Source: Bacteroidaceae bacterium
GTDB taxonomy: Bacteria; Bacteroidota; Bacteroidia; Bacteroidales; Bacteroidaceae
Assembly (NCBI GenBank): GCA_017517605.1
Contig: JAFWYQ010000030.1
Location: forward strand, 1-64,000
Length of the DNA stretch: 64,000 nt
Direction of reading: 5' to 3'
Shown one piece after another: positions 16,603 to 26,524 of the stretch. Below the pieces are notes generated by a model that saw only the letters and a list, made by a program, of their open reading frames with translations, ran no database searches and was not told the origin of the DNA. Within the stretch, counting starts at the first letter, position 1, and every line of letters begins with the position of its first letter. Made by a program: the position numbers and the translations under genes.

Positions 16603-18017
16603 TTATATTCCATTGTATTGCACCAACTCGCCATTTATCTTCAGGTTGTCGAACTTCACCTTCTCTGTCAAACCGTTGATGCGGGTAGCGGCCTTGCTTA
16701 CGTTGTTGAACTCGCAATTGCTTACATAAATGTCATGGACATTGGTCTTGTCCTCAAAACCATCAATAATGATACCATACTTGCTCTTCTGCGAAGTGAT
16801 ACCTGTCAAATGAATGTTACGCACAGTGGGCGGGAATGCCGCATTGCAAGCCTCGCCCGGTTCGTAGAGCAGATTGATGCGCATAATAGCCTCGTTGCAC
16901 TCGTTCACCTTGACATTGCGTACAAAAATATTCTCGATAATTCCACCACGGCAAGCATTGGTCTTGATACGGACAATTCGGTCCAAGTTAGGGCTATCCA
17001 TTTCACAATCCTCTACGTAGAGATTACGGAAACCGCCAGAAATCTCACTACCAATAACCACACCTCCGTGTCCGTCCTTCATCTGGCAACGGCGCACTAC
17101 GAAATTCTCACTGGGGATGTTCCATTTACGACCATCGTTGTTACGTCCACTCTTAATCGCAATGCAATCATCACCTGTATCAAACACGCAATCCTCTATC
17201 AGCACATTCTTGCATGACTCGGGGTCGCAACCATCATTGTTGGGGCCATGACTATTTACTGTCACACCACGCACGACAACATCCTGACAAAAAATAGGAT
17301 GAATCACCCAGAAAGGAGAGTTTTTGATGGTTACCCCCTCTATGCGGACATTGTTGCAGTGCATAAAGCTGACAAACGGCGGACGAAGAGCATCTTCAGG
17401 AGTCATCACACGATCTTCCACAGGAAGTTCATTCTCTGCCGCTCCGAAGAGACGGGCACGTCCTCCGCTTGTAATCTGGTCGGGCATACCCTCTACGGCA
17501 TGACGCCCACCCTTCATGTACCACCAACGGGTTTTGCTTCCTTGTCCGTCAAGCGTTCCCTTACCGGTCACTGCAATATTGTCGGCCTTGTAGGCATAAA
17601 TCAATGGATGGGCGTTGTAACAGTCAATGCCCTCCCAACGACTGATTACAGCAGGGAAATAGTCCGTAGGATTGGTCGAGAATTTCAGCGTAGCACCTTC
17701 CTCAAGATGCAAATCCACACCGCTCAACAAGGTGATAGGGCCAGTATAAAAGGTTCCTTGCGGGACTACAACATGGCCACCTCCATTCTCGTGGCAGGTC
17801 AGAATGGCTTTGTTAATGTTTTCATGATAAAGAGCAGTAGAATCACCTTCCACAGCTCCAAAATCCGTTTCCGATATTCGGTATCGAAGAATACGGGTTG
17901 CTTGATGTTTTCCACAATCTCCTCGGCCTGCATAAAGGCTTCGGTCATCACATCCTGCTTTGTTGTACACGCAGCCAAACACAAAGATGCAAATAAAATC
18001 AGTTTTGTCTTATTCAT
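16603..18017 (-). pseudogene. GH28 polygalacturonase-family lipoprotein with a frameshift near 17884
   Basis: The N-terminus (ATG at 18017) is a clear lipoprotein signal, MNKTKLILFASLCLAACTT (Cys17), followed by 27 residues to QPVFFD. There the frame changes: the next family residues, YRISETDFGAVEGD, are one frame over. A single missing base around 17881-17890 explains this. The main part (to 16603) is a right-handed beta-helix GH28 with NNDGCD, TGDDCIAIKSG, HGGVVIGSE and VRIKTN at the catalytic and substrate-binding positions. Translated alone, the long frame would start with about 33 residues of out-of-frame sequence and no signal. It may be a recent pseudogene, a phase-variable gene or a sequencing error; the substrate would be a galacturonan. 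Confidence 0.8.
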
Positions 18018-18122
18018 AATGGTATCTATTTGTAAGTATATGCATTTACTCTTGGCATGACAAAAATATTCATTTTTAATGAAAGTACAAATCTTTTGAA
18101 GAAAAGATTGCAAAAAGGTGAC

Positions 18123-18176
18123 AAAAAAAGCTCATTCTTCCCACAATATCAGAAAGAATGAGCTTTTTATTGAGTT
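18123..18176 (-). terminator. Terminator of asnS
   Basis: Read on the minus strand, AAAGCTCATTCTT pairs with AAGAATGAGCTTT around a loop of about 17 bases, followed by a run of seven T. It lies 14 bp after the asnS stop. Confidence 0.85.
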
Positions 18177-18189
18177 TTTATTATGAAAA

Positions 18190-19593
18190 TTAGAACTCGG
18201 CGTTACGCGGTGTACGGGGGAAGGGGATGACATCGCGGATGTTGGTCATACCTGTCACAAACAGGAGCAGACGCTCGAAACCAAGACCGAAACCTGCGTG
18301 AGGACAAGTCCCGTACTTGCGGGTATCGAGATACCACCACATATCCTTCATGGGGATATCCAACTCCTTGATGCGGGTCATCAACTTGTCGTAACTTTCT
18401 TCACGCACACTTCCACCAATGATTTCGCCAATCTGGGGGAAGAGAACATCGGTACCTTGTACTGTCTTTCCGTCCTCGTTCTGTTTCATGTAGAAAGCCT
18501 TGATTTCCTTCGGATAGTCGGTCATGATGACAGGCTTCTGGAAATGTTCTTCCACGAGGAAACGCTCGTGCTCGCTGGCCAAGTCGCAACCCCAATATAC
18601 AGGGAACTCAAACTTACGGCCTTTGGCAATAGCCTCTTCCAGTATCTTGATACCCTCAGTATAAGGCAAACGAACGAAATCGGCCTTAACCACGCTCTGC
18701 AGACGTTCGATAAGTCCCTTGTCCACCATCTTATTGAGGAATTCAAGATCGTCCTTACAATGCTCAAGTGCCCAGTTGACACAGAACTTGATGAACTCTT
18801 CCTCAAGATTCATCAACTCTGCGAGGTCGGCAAAAGCCACTTCCGGCTCAACCATCCAGAACTCAGCCAAGTGACGGGGAGTGTTGGAGTTTTCGGCGCG
18901 GAATGTAGGACCAAAAGTATAGATAGCTCCCAAGGCTGTAGCAGCCAACTCGCCTTCCAACTGACCCGAAACGGTGAGGCTGGCCTGCTTGCCAAAGAAA
19001 TCATCGTCGTAGATGATAGAACCATTCTCGTCCTTCTTCAAATCGTAAAGGTTCATGGTTGTCACTTGGAACATCTGACCGGCTCCTTCGCAATCTGAAG
19101 CGGTGATAATGGGAGCGTTGAAGTAAAAGAATCCCTTCTGATGGAAGAAGTTGTGGATGGCCATTGCCATGTTGTGACGGATGCGGTATACAGCACCAAA
19201 GGTGTTGGTACGCGGACGCAAGTGGGCAATCTCGCGAAGGAACTCCATAGAGTGGCCCTTCTTTTGCAACGGATATGTGTTGTCACAAGTACCCAATACT
19301 TCGATTTCGCGTGCCTGAATTTCGGCAGCTTGTCCCGAACCGACAGATTCTACCAATTCACCATTCACGCTCAAGCAAGCACCGGTGGTGATGAGTTTCA
19401 GCATCTCTTCGTCGAAGTTGGCCACATCCACCACAATCTGTACGTTGTTGATGGTTGAACCATCGTTCAAGGCAACGAAGTTCACCTGCTTGCTTCCACG
19501 GCGGGTACGCACCCAACCTTTCACGTTGACCATTGCACCAAAGTCGGTACGCTTCAACAGGTCAACTATCTTTGTTCTGCTAATATTTTCCAT
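18190..19593 (-). CDS. asnS: Asparaginyl-tRNA synthetase
   Basis: 467 residues, the usual bacterial length. It charges tRNA-Asn with asparagine. N-terminal OB-fold (residues ~17-100, starting [15 protein letters not shown]) binds the anticodon; class II motif 2 is [20 protein letters not shown] (about 225-245) and motif 3 is [15 protein letters not shown] near the C-terminus. The sequence keeps the asparagine-specific features and is not an aspartyl enzyme. It is 17 bp downstream of the rluB-like gene and probably shares a transcript with it. Confidence 0.96.
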   Translation of the reverse strand: MENISRTKIVDLLKRTDFGAMVNVKGWVRTRRGSKQVNFVALNDGSTINNVQIVVDVANFDEEMLKLITTGACLSVNGELVESVGSGQAAEIQAREIEVLGTCDNTYPLQKKGHSMEFLREIAHLRPRTNTFGAVYRIRHNMAMAIHNFFHQKGFFYFNAPIITASDCEGAGQMFQVTTMNLYDLKKDENGSIIYDDDFFGKQASLTVSGQLEGELAATALGAIYTFGPTFRAENSNTPRHLAEFWMVEPEVAFADLAELMNLEEEFIKFCVNWALEHCKDDLEFLNKMVDKGLIERLQSVVKADFVRLPYTEGIKILEEAIAKGRKFEFPVYWGCDLASEHERFLVEEHFQKPVIMTDYPKEIKAFYMKQNEDGKTVQGTDVLFPQIGEIIGGSVREESYDKLMTRIKELDIPMKDMWWYLDTRKYGTCPHAGFGLGFERLLLFVTGMTNIRDVIPFPRTPRNAEF

Positions 19594-19610
19594 ATTTATC
19601 GTTGTTTTGT

Positions 19611-20960
19611 TTATGCAAACGCGCCCATACGCAACATGTTCACTTCAGCTTCAGTCAAGAAACGCCAATCGCCACGACGGACTCCCTTCTTGGTCAATCC
19701 GGCAAACGAAACACGGTCAAGTTTCGTCACCTTATAACCCAATGATTCGAATATACGGCGCACGATACGGTTCTTTCCTGAGTGGATTTCGATACCCACC
19801 TGCTTCTTGTCGGTCTCGTGAGCATAGCTGATGGCATCGGCACGAATTTCACCATCTTCCAATGTAATACCTGCTGCTATCTGATCAAGATCGGCCTTAG
19901 TCACATTCTTGTCGCAGAAGACATGATAGATTTTCTTCTTCAAGAACTTGGGATGTGTCAGTTTCGAAGCCATGTCTCCATCATTTGTCAACAAGAGTAC
20001 ACCTGTCGTATTGCGGTCTAATCGGCCAACAGGATAGATACGTTCTGCACAAGCGCCCTTGACCAATTCCATCACGGTCTTACGCTCTTGAGGATCATCG
20101 GTTGTAGTCACACAATCTTTCGGTTTGTTCAACAAGATGTAAACCTTACGCTCTGTATTCACCGTTTGTTCGTGGAACTTGATAACATCCGAGCGAAGCA
20201 CTTTTGTTCCCAATTCGGTAACGATTTCGCCATTTACCGATACAACACCTGCCGTGATGAACTCATCAGCTTCGCGGCGTGAACAGATACCGGCATTTGC
20301 CAAATACTTGTTCAAGCGGATCGGTTCATTCGGATCAGCCAAAATCTCTTTGTACTCAATCTGTTTCTTCTTGCTGTACTTGGCATTGGGGTTATATCCG
20401 GCTGTACGTTGGCGCATTCCTCCTTGAGGACGGCCTCCACCATTGCTGAATCCACCAGGACGGCGCTGCGGACGGTCTTGTCCATAGCCTCCACCGGCAT
20501 TGCTGCGCCAAGGACGCTCTTCGCCATTGTTGAAACGGGGACGGGGATTATTTCCATACGAGGGACGACCGGCATTATATGAAGATGGACGGAAGGGACG
20601 ACCTTCACCACCCTCCTGACGGTTGTTGTCATACGGACGCTGCGGACGTGAATAGCGCGGAGCATATCCGCCGTCGTTATTGCCATTCACGCGAGTGAAA
20701 CGGGGACGCTCTTCGCCTCCTGCATTTTCCGACGAACGGGTAAAACGCGGACGTTGCGGACGGTCAGCACGGTTTCCCATACCACCATTCATGCGGTTGC
20801 CATATCCATTGGGACGGAACGGACGCTGTCCACCCTCCTCACGGTTGTAATTGTTGTAACTGTTGAATCTGTTCTCACGGTTAAACGAGCGGTTGTAACC
20901 ATTTGCGCTTTCCTGATTCTCATCAGAACCATTGCGCCAATTTTCATTGTCTGTCATCAT
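19611..20960 (-). CDS. rRNA pseudouridine synthase (RluB/RsuA family) with a long RGG-like N-terminus
   Basis: 449 residues. The C-terminal ~245 residues are a standard RluB/E/F-type enzyme: S4 RNA-binding domain ([20 protein letters not shown]) and catalytic domain with the aspartate in [19 protein letters not shown]. It isomerises uridine to pseudouridine in 23S rRNA. The first ~190 residues are low-complexity, rich in Arg, Gly, Asn and Pro (repeats such as RPQRPRFTR and RPFRPNGYG), a disordered RNA-binding type extension common in Bacteroidetes members but long here. Two adjacent ATGs begin the gene; either may be used. Confidence 0.9.
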   Translation of the reverse strand: MMTDNENWRNGSDENQESANGYNRSFNRENRFNSYNNYNREEGGQRPFRPNGYGNRMNGGMGNRADRPQRPRFTRSSENAGGEERPRFTRVNGNNDGGYAPRYSRPQRPYDNNRQEGGEGRPFRPSSYNAGRPSYGNNPRPRFNNGEERPWRSNAGGGYGQDRPQRRPGGFSNGGGRPQGGMRQRTAGYNPNAKYSKKKQIEYKEILADPNEPIRLNKYLANAGICSRREADEFITAGVVSVNGEIVTELGTKVLRSDVIKFHEQTVNTERKVYILLNKPKDCVTTTDDPQERKTVMELVKGACAERIYPVGRLDRNTTGVLLLTNDGDMASKLTHPKFLKKKIYHVFCDKNVTKADLDQIAAGITLEDGEIRADAISYAHETDKKQVGIEIHSGKNRIVRRIFESLGYKVTKLDRVSFAGLTKKGVRRGDWRFLTEAEVNMLRMGAFA

Positions 20961-21016
20961 ATTCTATTTTCTATATTCATTAATTACGCCCTCGCGGGCT
21001 TTATTTCCTATTAAAT

Positions 21017-22363
21017 TCAAATTCCTGTATAAGTGCGTGGAGAAATGACTCTCAACTCTTTCTTAACGTCTTCGCTGACATTTAGTTCTTCAATAAACGT
21101 CTTTATTGACTCTTCGGTGATAGCTTGGTTGGTACGTGTCAAGGCTTTCAACGCTTCGTAGGGATTGGGATAAGCCTCGCGACGCAACACGGTTTGAATG
21201 GCTTCGGCCACCACGCTCCAACAGTTGTCCAAATCGCGGTAGATAGCCGTTTCGTTCAACAACAGCTTGCGCAAGCCTTTCAATGTGCTCTGCACGGCAA
21301 TCACGATATGGCCGAAGGGTACACCTACGTTACGCAATACGGTAGAGTCGGTCAAGTCGCGTTGCAAACGTGATACGGGCAACTTCGAAGACAGGTGCTC
21401 AAGCACGGCATTGGCAACACCCAAGTTTCCTTCAGAGTTTTCAAAGTCAATAGGATTTACCTTGTGAGGCATGGCGCTTGAACCAACCTCGCCGGCCTTG
21501 ATTTTCTGCTTGAAATATTCCATTGAGATATATTGCCAGAAGTCGCGGTTCATGTCAATCATAATGGCGTTGATACGCTTCATGGTATCAAAGATGGCAC
21601 CCAGATTGTCGTAGTTGGAGATTTGTGTGGTGTACTCCTCGCGCTCAAGTCCCAACTTCTCGGCCACAAAACGGTTTCCGAATGCCTTCCAATCGTATTG
21701 GGGATAAGCTACATTGTGGGCATTGTAGTTACCTGTTGCTCCACCGAACTTGGCGGTCAGCGGACAAGTCTTCAGCACGGCAAGTTGCTTTTCCAAACGA
21801 TAGACAAACACCATTACCTCCTTGCCCAAACGGGTTGGCGATGCGGGCTGTCCGTGTGTCTTGGCCAACATGGGAATCTCCTTCCACTCCTCGGCGTATG
21901 CCTTCAACTGGTCAACCAACTCGGCCATCAGCGGATAATATACTTCATCCAAAGCCTCCTTGATAGAAAGGGGCACAGAGGTATTGTTGATATCTTGTGA
22001 AGTGAGACCAAAGTGGATGAACTCCTTGTAGGCATCCAATCCGCCCAATTTATCAAACTGTTCCTTGATGAAATACTCTACTGCCTTCACATCGTGGTTT
22101 GTCACGCTCTCAATCTCCTTGATGCGGACAGCATCGGCTTCTGAGAAGTTGCGGTAAATGTCGCGCAAAGCATCGAAAAGGTTTGCATCAAACCCCTTCA
22201 ACTGTGGCAAAGGCAATTCACACAAGGTAATGAAATATTCGATTTCTACCTGCACTCTGTACTTAATCAGTGCAAATTCAGAAAAATAAGAGGCCAAAGC
22301 TCCCGCCTTTCCTCTGTAACGACCGTCAATGGGTGATATGGCCGTAAGAATGTCGAGCTCCAT
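21017..22363 (-). CDS. purB: Adenylosuccinate lyase
   Basis: 448 residues. Cleaves SAICAR and adenylosuccinate in purine synthesis. Fumarase/aspartase-superfamily motifs: TSQDINNTSV (residues ~120-130), KTHGQPASPTRLGKE (His general acid/base), and the signature loop GSSAMPHKVNPIDFEN (about 295-311). Length and start are normal for the Bacteroides enzyme (MELDILTAISPIDGRYRGK). A 56-bp gap separates it from the rluB-like gene downstream. Confidence 0.96.
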   Translation of the reverse strand: MELDILTAISPIDGRYRGKAGALASYFSEFALIKYRVQVEIEYFITLCELPLPQLKGFDANLFDALRDIYRNFSEADAVRIKEIESVTNHDVKAVEYFIKEQFDKLGGLDAYKEFIHFGLTSQDINNTSVPLSIKEALDEVYYPLMAELVDQLKAYAEEWKEIPMLAKTHGQPASPTRLGKEVMVFVYRLEKQLAVLKTCPLTAKFGGATGNYNAHNVAYPQYDWKAFGNRFVAEKLGLEREEYTTQISNYDNLGAIFDTMKRINAIMIDMNRDFWQYISMEYFKQKIKAGEVGSSAMPHKVNPIDFENSEGNLGVANAVLEHLSSKLPVSRLQRDLTDSTVLRNVGVPFGHIVIAVQSTLKGLRKLLLNETAIYRDLDNCWSVVAEAIQTVLRREAYPNPYEALKALTRTNQAITEESIKTFIEELNVSEDVKKELRVISPRTYTGI

Positions 22364-22392
22364 AAAATATATAACTGATAATTATCGAGCCG

Positions 22393-22420
22393 CAAAGGTA
22401 CTTCTTTTTTGCGGAATCAA
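22393..22420 (-). promoter_or_regulatory. purB promoter
   Basis: On the minus strand TTG at 22420-22418, a 17-bp spacer, and TACCTTTG at 22400-22393, matching the Bacteroidetes -33/-7 pattern with a slightly short spacer. It lies 30 bp upstream of the purB ATG. Confidence 0.55.
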
Positions 22421-22437
22421 GCCTATCTTGCAGATAT

Positions 22438-22505
22438 TTTTTTCCTACGGGGGAATTATTTTTCTCCAACGAGGAAAAAATAGTTTCCCAACGGGAGAAA
22501 AAAAT
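22438..22505. repeat. 22-bp array of three palindromic units
   Basis: Three units of the form TTTCYCCAACGRGGAAA have their ACG centres at 22447, 22469 and 22491, exactly 22 bp apart. The array lies between the end of the yfhO gene and the purB promoter. The units could form successive small hairpins with T-rich flanks. Confidence 0.8.
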
Positions 22506-22569
22506 GAGGGATTCTATCACAAATTATGCCAAGATACGTTCAGAAAACCCGTACCTTGGCATAATTTCA

Positions 22570-25104
22570 TTACTCTTCAGATTTCACTTGCTCCTTCTTA
22601 CGAAATTGCAAAGCAACCGCAATCAAGAAGCCAAGGAGAAGCAGCGCCAAAGCCGTGTAGGCAATTGCTTCGGTGACGTGCAATGATTGAGGATCGAAGA
22701 CAAACTCAATAGTGTGTCGACCAGCCGGCACATTCATGGCTCGCAAGATGTAGTTGGCACGACCGTGTGCAACCTCTTCGCCATCAATGTAAGAGCGCCA
22801 ACCAGGATAATAAATCTCAGAGAATACAACCACTCCGCCATTCTTGCTATCGGTTTCGTAAACCAATCGGTTGGCATCGTAGCTCTTGAGGACAATCTGT
22901 CCCTCTGAGTCAACGGCCTTCACCTGCTCTTTGAATTTGTTGTCAACCACCGCGGTGATGGCAGGATTGATGTTGTGCAAGGCCTCAATCTCTTCGTTGG
23001 CATTGTTCACATACTTCACATTATAGACAAACCATGCATTGCCCATGGCATAAGGATTGGGCAAAGGCATAGTACCACCACCCTGCGTAGGCATAATGAA
23101 CCAACGGGTATTAAGCATGTTCAAGACGGGGAATTTTTCTGCTTGCACACTGTCCATCTGACCACCTGCGCGAACCACCTCTTCCATCACGTCGTGCATC
23201 TCAGAAGCGATGTGTTCCTCTATCATCTCCTGATAGCGACGGAGCTTGGCAGCATGGTATCCACCCACACTCTTGTGGAAATAAGATGTATTGTTCTCGT
23301 TGAACGTATTGCTGGCCAGATTCAACACACGGTAATCCAACGCCTTGTCCTTCAATATGGTCTCGTCTGTCGGAGTCTTCTTGAACGTGTTCGCAATGGT
23401 GCGCTTGGGGGTAAATTGACTCTTGTCATTAGGATTAAGGTAACGCAAATTCACTTGCCACATGTCAAACAAGCAAAGGACAAACAACAATCCCACCATC
23501 CACTTGGCACTAAGTTTGCGCCAAACAAAGAACATGACTACGGTACTGCCCGCTACTATAATGAAGAAACTGCGCCAAGCATCGCTCACAAAGATACTCT
23601 GACGAACCTCCATCAAATTAGCCATGAAGGCATTCAAGTGCTCTGCCGGAAGGCCATTCTTCAGCATGGTCACCTCACTGGTTGAAATATAGTCAGGGAA
23701 GAATGTGCCTGGCATCAACGCAAAGAGCAACGTAATGCCACCAACCAATCCTGCACTGATATAAAGGCTCTTTTGCAACGAGAGTTTTCCTTTGCAATAG
23801 AGAGGCTCTGCCAATTGGCCATCCTTGACGCGCTCAACCACCTCCTTCAATGCCATCATGGCCAACAAAGGAATGGTAAACTCTGCAATCACCAGGATGG
23901 AGGCCACGGCACGGAATTTGGCGTACATCGGCACATAATCGAGGAAGAAGTCGGTGAAACCCATGAAGTTCTTTCCCCATGAAAGTAGGACAGAAAGGAT
24001 GGTTGCCACCAATAACGCCCACTTCATAGGACCACGAACGACGAAAAGACCCAATACGAAAAGCACTACCACAAAAGCACCCACATACACAGGACCTGAC
24101 GTACCCGGTTGTTCTCCCCAATATTGTCCCATCTGGTTGAATATGCTACGATACATGGGATTGGCCTTCTGCATCGCCTTTTCGTTGCGTCCCATAGGCA
24201 CTGAGGCTCCACCCTTGGTGTTGGGCACCAGCAACGTCCATGTCTCACCGATGCCATAACTCCATGCGGTGATGTAGTCGCGCTCCAATCCACTGCTTGT
24301 TTGGTTGCCACTATCAGGTTTTACCAACTCACTCTTGCCACGCATGGTCTCTTTACTATACTCATACGTGTGGTAAAGGTTTGACAGATTAGTACATACG
24401 CCCAACACTCCAGCAACCAACAGAACGGCTGACGATTTCCAAAAATGTGCCAACTTACCCTTGCGCCAAGCATCCACTCCGTAAGCAATGGCCATGAAGA
24501 ACATGGGATAAAGGAAGTAATAGGTCATCTGCACATGGTTCGAACGTATCTGAAGACCTACAAACAAAGCCGTCAGCAAAGCGCCCCATAGCCATTTTCC
24601 CCTATATATCAGCACCATACCAGCAATGGTTACAGGTATGTAAGCCAACGTCAACACCTTCCAGATGTGACCTGCCGCAATAATAATAAAGAAGTAAGAA
24701 GAGAATGCCCATAATACGGCACCAAGAGCCGCCATCCAGGCGCGGAAATCAAAAGCACGCAACAGGATATAGAACCCTAACAACATGATAAATACATAAT
24801 AGGTATATCCCGGAATAAAAAGGCGATAGGCACGCTCGACGAAACTGAGTGTGTCGCTCGACTCATAACTGGGCGACATTTGATAGGTAGGCATACCTCC
24901 AAACAACGAGTTTGTCCAACGCGTACGCTCACCTGTGCGCTCCAAGTACTCTTTTGACTCCTGACCGGCACCAACACCTGCCGCATGGTCGTGCTGTCCA
25001 AGTACCAGTCCCTCCACATTGGCAGGGTAAAAATAAACAAATGAAATCAAGGCAAACAAGGCCACCGCTACCACATCGGGCAGCAATCTTTTCACTAAAT
25101 TCAT
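22570..25104 (-). CDS. YfhO-family multi-pass membrane protein
   Basis: 844 residues with about 12-14 membrane segments: one at residues 9-27, a dense set from 95 to 450, one at about 525-540 and a last one near 815-835. A soluble domain of about 260 residues precedes the last segment. The family (Bacteroides YfhO-like) resembles GT-C glycosyltransferases, and B. subtilis YfhO adds sugars to lipoteichoic acid; the substrate in Bacteroidetes is not known. The first extracytoplasmic loop holds QHDHAAGVGAGQ, an acidic/His motif in the place where GT-C enzymes have their catalytic acid. Transcription seems to start from a TATCTTTG box at 25135-25128. Confidence 0.82.
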   Translation of the reverse strand: MNLVKRLLPDVVAVALFALISFVYFYPANVEGLVLGQHDHAAGVGAGQESKEYLERTGERTRWTNSLFGGMPTYQMSPSYESSDTLSFVERAYRLFIPGYTYYVFIMLLGFYILLRAFDFRAWMAALGAVLWAFSSYFFIIIAAGHIWKVLTLAYIPVTIAGMVLIYRGKWLWGALLTALFVGLQIRSNHVQMTYYFLYPMFFMAIAYGVDAWRKGKLAHFWKSSAVLLVAGVLGVCTNLSNLYHTYEYSKETMRGKSELVKPDSGNQTSSGLERDYITAWSYGIGETWTLLVPNTKGGASVPMGRNEKAMQKANPMYRSIFNQMGQYWGEQPGTSGPVYVGAFVVVLFVLGLFVVRGPMKWALLVATILSVLLSWGKNFMGFTDFFLDYVPMYAKFRAVASILVIAEFTIPLLAMMALKEVVERVKDGQLAEPLYCKGKLSLQKSLYISAGLVGGITLLFALMPGTFFPDYISTSEVTMLKNGLPAEHLNAFMANLMEVRQSIFVSDAWRSFFIIVAGSTVVMFFVWRKLSAKWMVGLLFVLCLFDMWQVNLRYLNPNDKSQFTPKRTIANTFKKTPTDETILKDKALDYRVLNLASNTFNENNTSYFHKSVGGYHAAKLRRYQEMIEEHIASEMHDVMEEVVRAGGQMDSVQAEKFPVLNMLNTRWFIMPTQGGGTMPLPNPYAMGNAWFVYNVKYVNNANEEIEALHNINPAITAVVDNKFKEQVKAVDSEGQIVLKSYDANRLVYETDSKNGGVVVFSEIYYPGWRSYIDGEEVAHGRANYILRAMNVPAGRHTIEFVFDPQSLHVTEAIAYTALALLLLGFLIAVALQFRKKEQVKSEE

Positions 25105-25157
25105 ACTAAAATTGTTATTAAGAGCCGCAAAGATACAATTAACTCTGATAAAATCCG

Positions 25158-25165
25158 TACATTTG
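25158..25165 (+). promoter_or_regulatory. -7 element of mtnN-luxS
   Basis: TACATTTG fits TAnnTTTG, 44 bp upstream of the mtnN ATG. The divergent gene (yfhO) has its own -7 box, TATCTTTG on the minus strand at 25128-25135, so the 105-bp gap holds two back-to-back promoters. The -33 boxes are poor. Confidence 0.5.
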
Positions 25166-25209
25166 CAGGCAGAAATAACAAAATTAAGACCAAAAGAGAC
25201 CCTTTACGT

Positions 25210-25914
25210 ATGAAAATCGGAATCATAACCGCCATGAGCATGGAGCACGACCAAATAGTCGGTCTCCTTCATAACAAGAAAGAATTGATTGGAGGCCCTT
25301 TCAAATTTACCGAAGGGGAAGTTGGCGAAAACACCCTTGTATTGATGCAATGCGGTATCGGCAAAGTAAATGCTTCAGCCGGGGCCGTCGAACTTATCAG
25401 CCGATTCACCCCCGACTGTATCATCAGCACAGGTGTGGCCGGTGGTATCGACACCTGTTTGAAAGTGATGGACGTGGTGGCCAGCAACCGCATTGTCTAT
25501 CACGACGTGTGGTGTGGCGAAGGAAACGAATATGGCCAAGTACAAGGCTTGCCCACCTATTTTACAGGAAACGACACATTACTCCAATGCGCCATGTCCC
25601 TTACTCCTGAGGTAAAGGAGATGACCATCCATGGCGGACTCATCTGTAGTGGCGACAAGTTCATCACCGACCGCACCGAATTGGATTACATCAAAGGGAA
25701 TTTCCCCGAAGGATTGGCCGTTGATATGGAGTCTGGTGCCATTGCCCAAGTGTGCCACCTCTACCACGTGCCCTTCATCAGCTTCCGCATCATCAGCGAC
25801 ACGCCGGGAGCCGACGAACATTGGCAACAATACACCAACTTCTGGCAAACGGTAGCCGAACGCTCCTTTGGAATCACTCACCAATTCCTGAACGCTTTAC
25901 CAAAAGAATTATGA
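25210..25914 (+). CDS. mtnN: 5'-methylthioadenosine / S-adenosylhomocysteine nucleosidase
   Basis: 234 residues. Removes adenine from methylthioadenosine and S-adenosylhomocysteine. Typical features: MKIGIITAMSMEHDQI at the start with the catalytic Glu (E12 region), CGIGKVNASAGA, STGVAGGI, DMESGAIAQVC (ribose-binding Glu), and FRIISDTPG with the catalytic Asp near residue 200. It overlaps luxS by 4 bp, so the two steps of the activated methyl cycle (SAH to S-ribosylhomocysteine to homocysteine) are translated together. Confidence 0.95.
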   Translation: MKIGIITAMSMEHDQIVGLLHNKKELIGGPFKFTEGEVGENTLVLMQCGIGKVNASAGAVELISRFTPDCIISTGVAGGIDTCLKVMDVVASNRIVYHDVWCGEGNEYGQVQGLPTYFTGNDTLLQCAMSLTPEVKEMTIHGGLICSGDKFITDRTELDYIKGNFPEGLAVDMESGAIAQVCHLYHVPFISFRIISDTPGADEHWQQYTNFWQTVAERSFGITHQFLNALPKEL

Positions 25915-26387
25915 AAAAGATACCCAGCTTCACCATCGACCACCTGCGCCTCATGCGCGGCATCTTTGTTTCTCGTCAAGACCAAGTAGGTAGCGAGATT
26001 GTAACCACCTTCGACATCCGAATGAAGGAGCCTAACCGCGAACCGGCCCTCGGACAAGGAGCCTTGCACACCATCGAACACCTGGCCGCCACCTTCCTGC
26101 GCAACCACCCCACTTGGGCCGACAAAATCATCTATTGGGGTCCCATGGGCTGCCTCACGGGTAACTATCTGCTGGTAAAAGGCGACCTCCGTTCGCACGA
26201 CATCCTGCCACTGATGATTGAAACCTTCCGCTTTATCGCTGACTACGAAGGCGAGATTCCCGGTGCTGCCCCCAAAGATTGCGGCAACTATCTGTTGCAA
26301 GACCTTCCCATGGCCCGCTGGGAAGCCCGCAAATATCTGACCGAAGTGTTGGAAGTGGCAACGGAAGAGAATTTGGTTTATCCTTGA
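25911..26387 (+). CDS. luxS: S-ribosylhomocysteine lyase
   Basis: 158 residues, starting at the ATG that overlaps the mtnN stop. It splits S-ribosylhomocysteine into homocysteine and DPD, the precursor of autoinducer 2. The metal site HTIEHLAATFLRN (His, His) and the third ligand Cys in PKDCGNYL are present, as is GPMGCLTG with the catalytic cysteine. Length is typical. With mtnN upstream this is a complete detoxification route for SAH. Confidence 0.96.
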   Translation: MKKIPSFTIDHLRLMRGIFVSRQDQVGSEIVTTFDIRMKEPNREPALGQGALHTIEHLAATFLRNHPTWADKIIYWGPMGCLTGNYLLVKGDLRSHDILPLMIETFRFIADYEGEIPGAAPKDCGNYLLQDLPMARWEARKYLTEVLEVATEENLVYP

Positions 26388-26461
26388 GCCTTTAGATATA
26401 ATAAAAGAGGGATGATGCCTCATTTCTATAAAGGCATCAGATGGGAGCCTTTATTATATAA

Positions 26462-26496
26462 ATAGGAGCAAGCCGATTGGTTTGCTCCTATATTTT
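26462..26496. terminator. Terminator between luxS and the TlpA-like gene
   Basis: ATAGGAGCAAGCC and GGTTTGCTCCTAT pair around the loop GATT, 13 bp with one G-T pair, followed by ATTTTAT on the plus strand and preceded by AT-rich sequence, so it can stop transcription from both sides. A second hairpin (TGATGCCT / AGGCATCA) lies at 26411-26440. Confidence 0.85.
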
Positions 26497-26524
26497 ATGC
26501 AATTACGTTACAAGTATGTCTATT

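Noticed and set aside
16603..17982. Start of the GH28 protein at 17982
   Set aside because: The first ~33 residues of that frame are out-of-frame signal sequence and contain no signal peptide; the true start is the lipoprotein ATG at 18017 followed by a frameshift.
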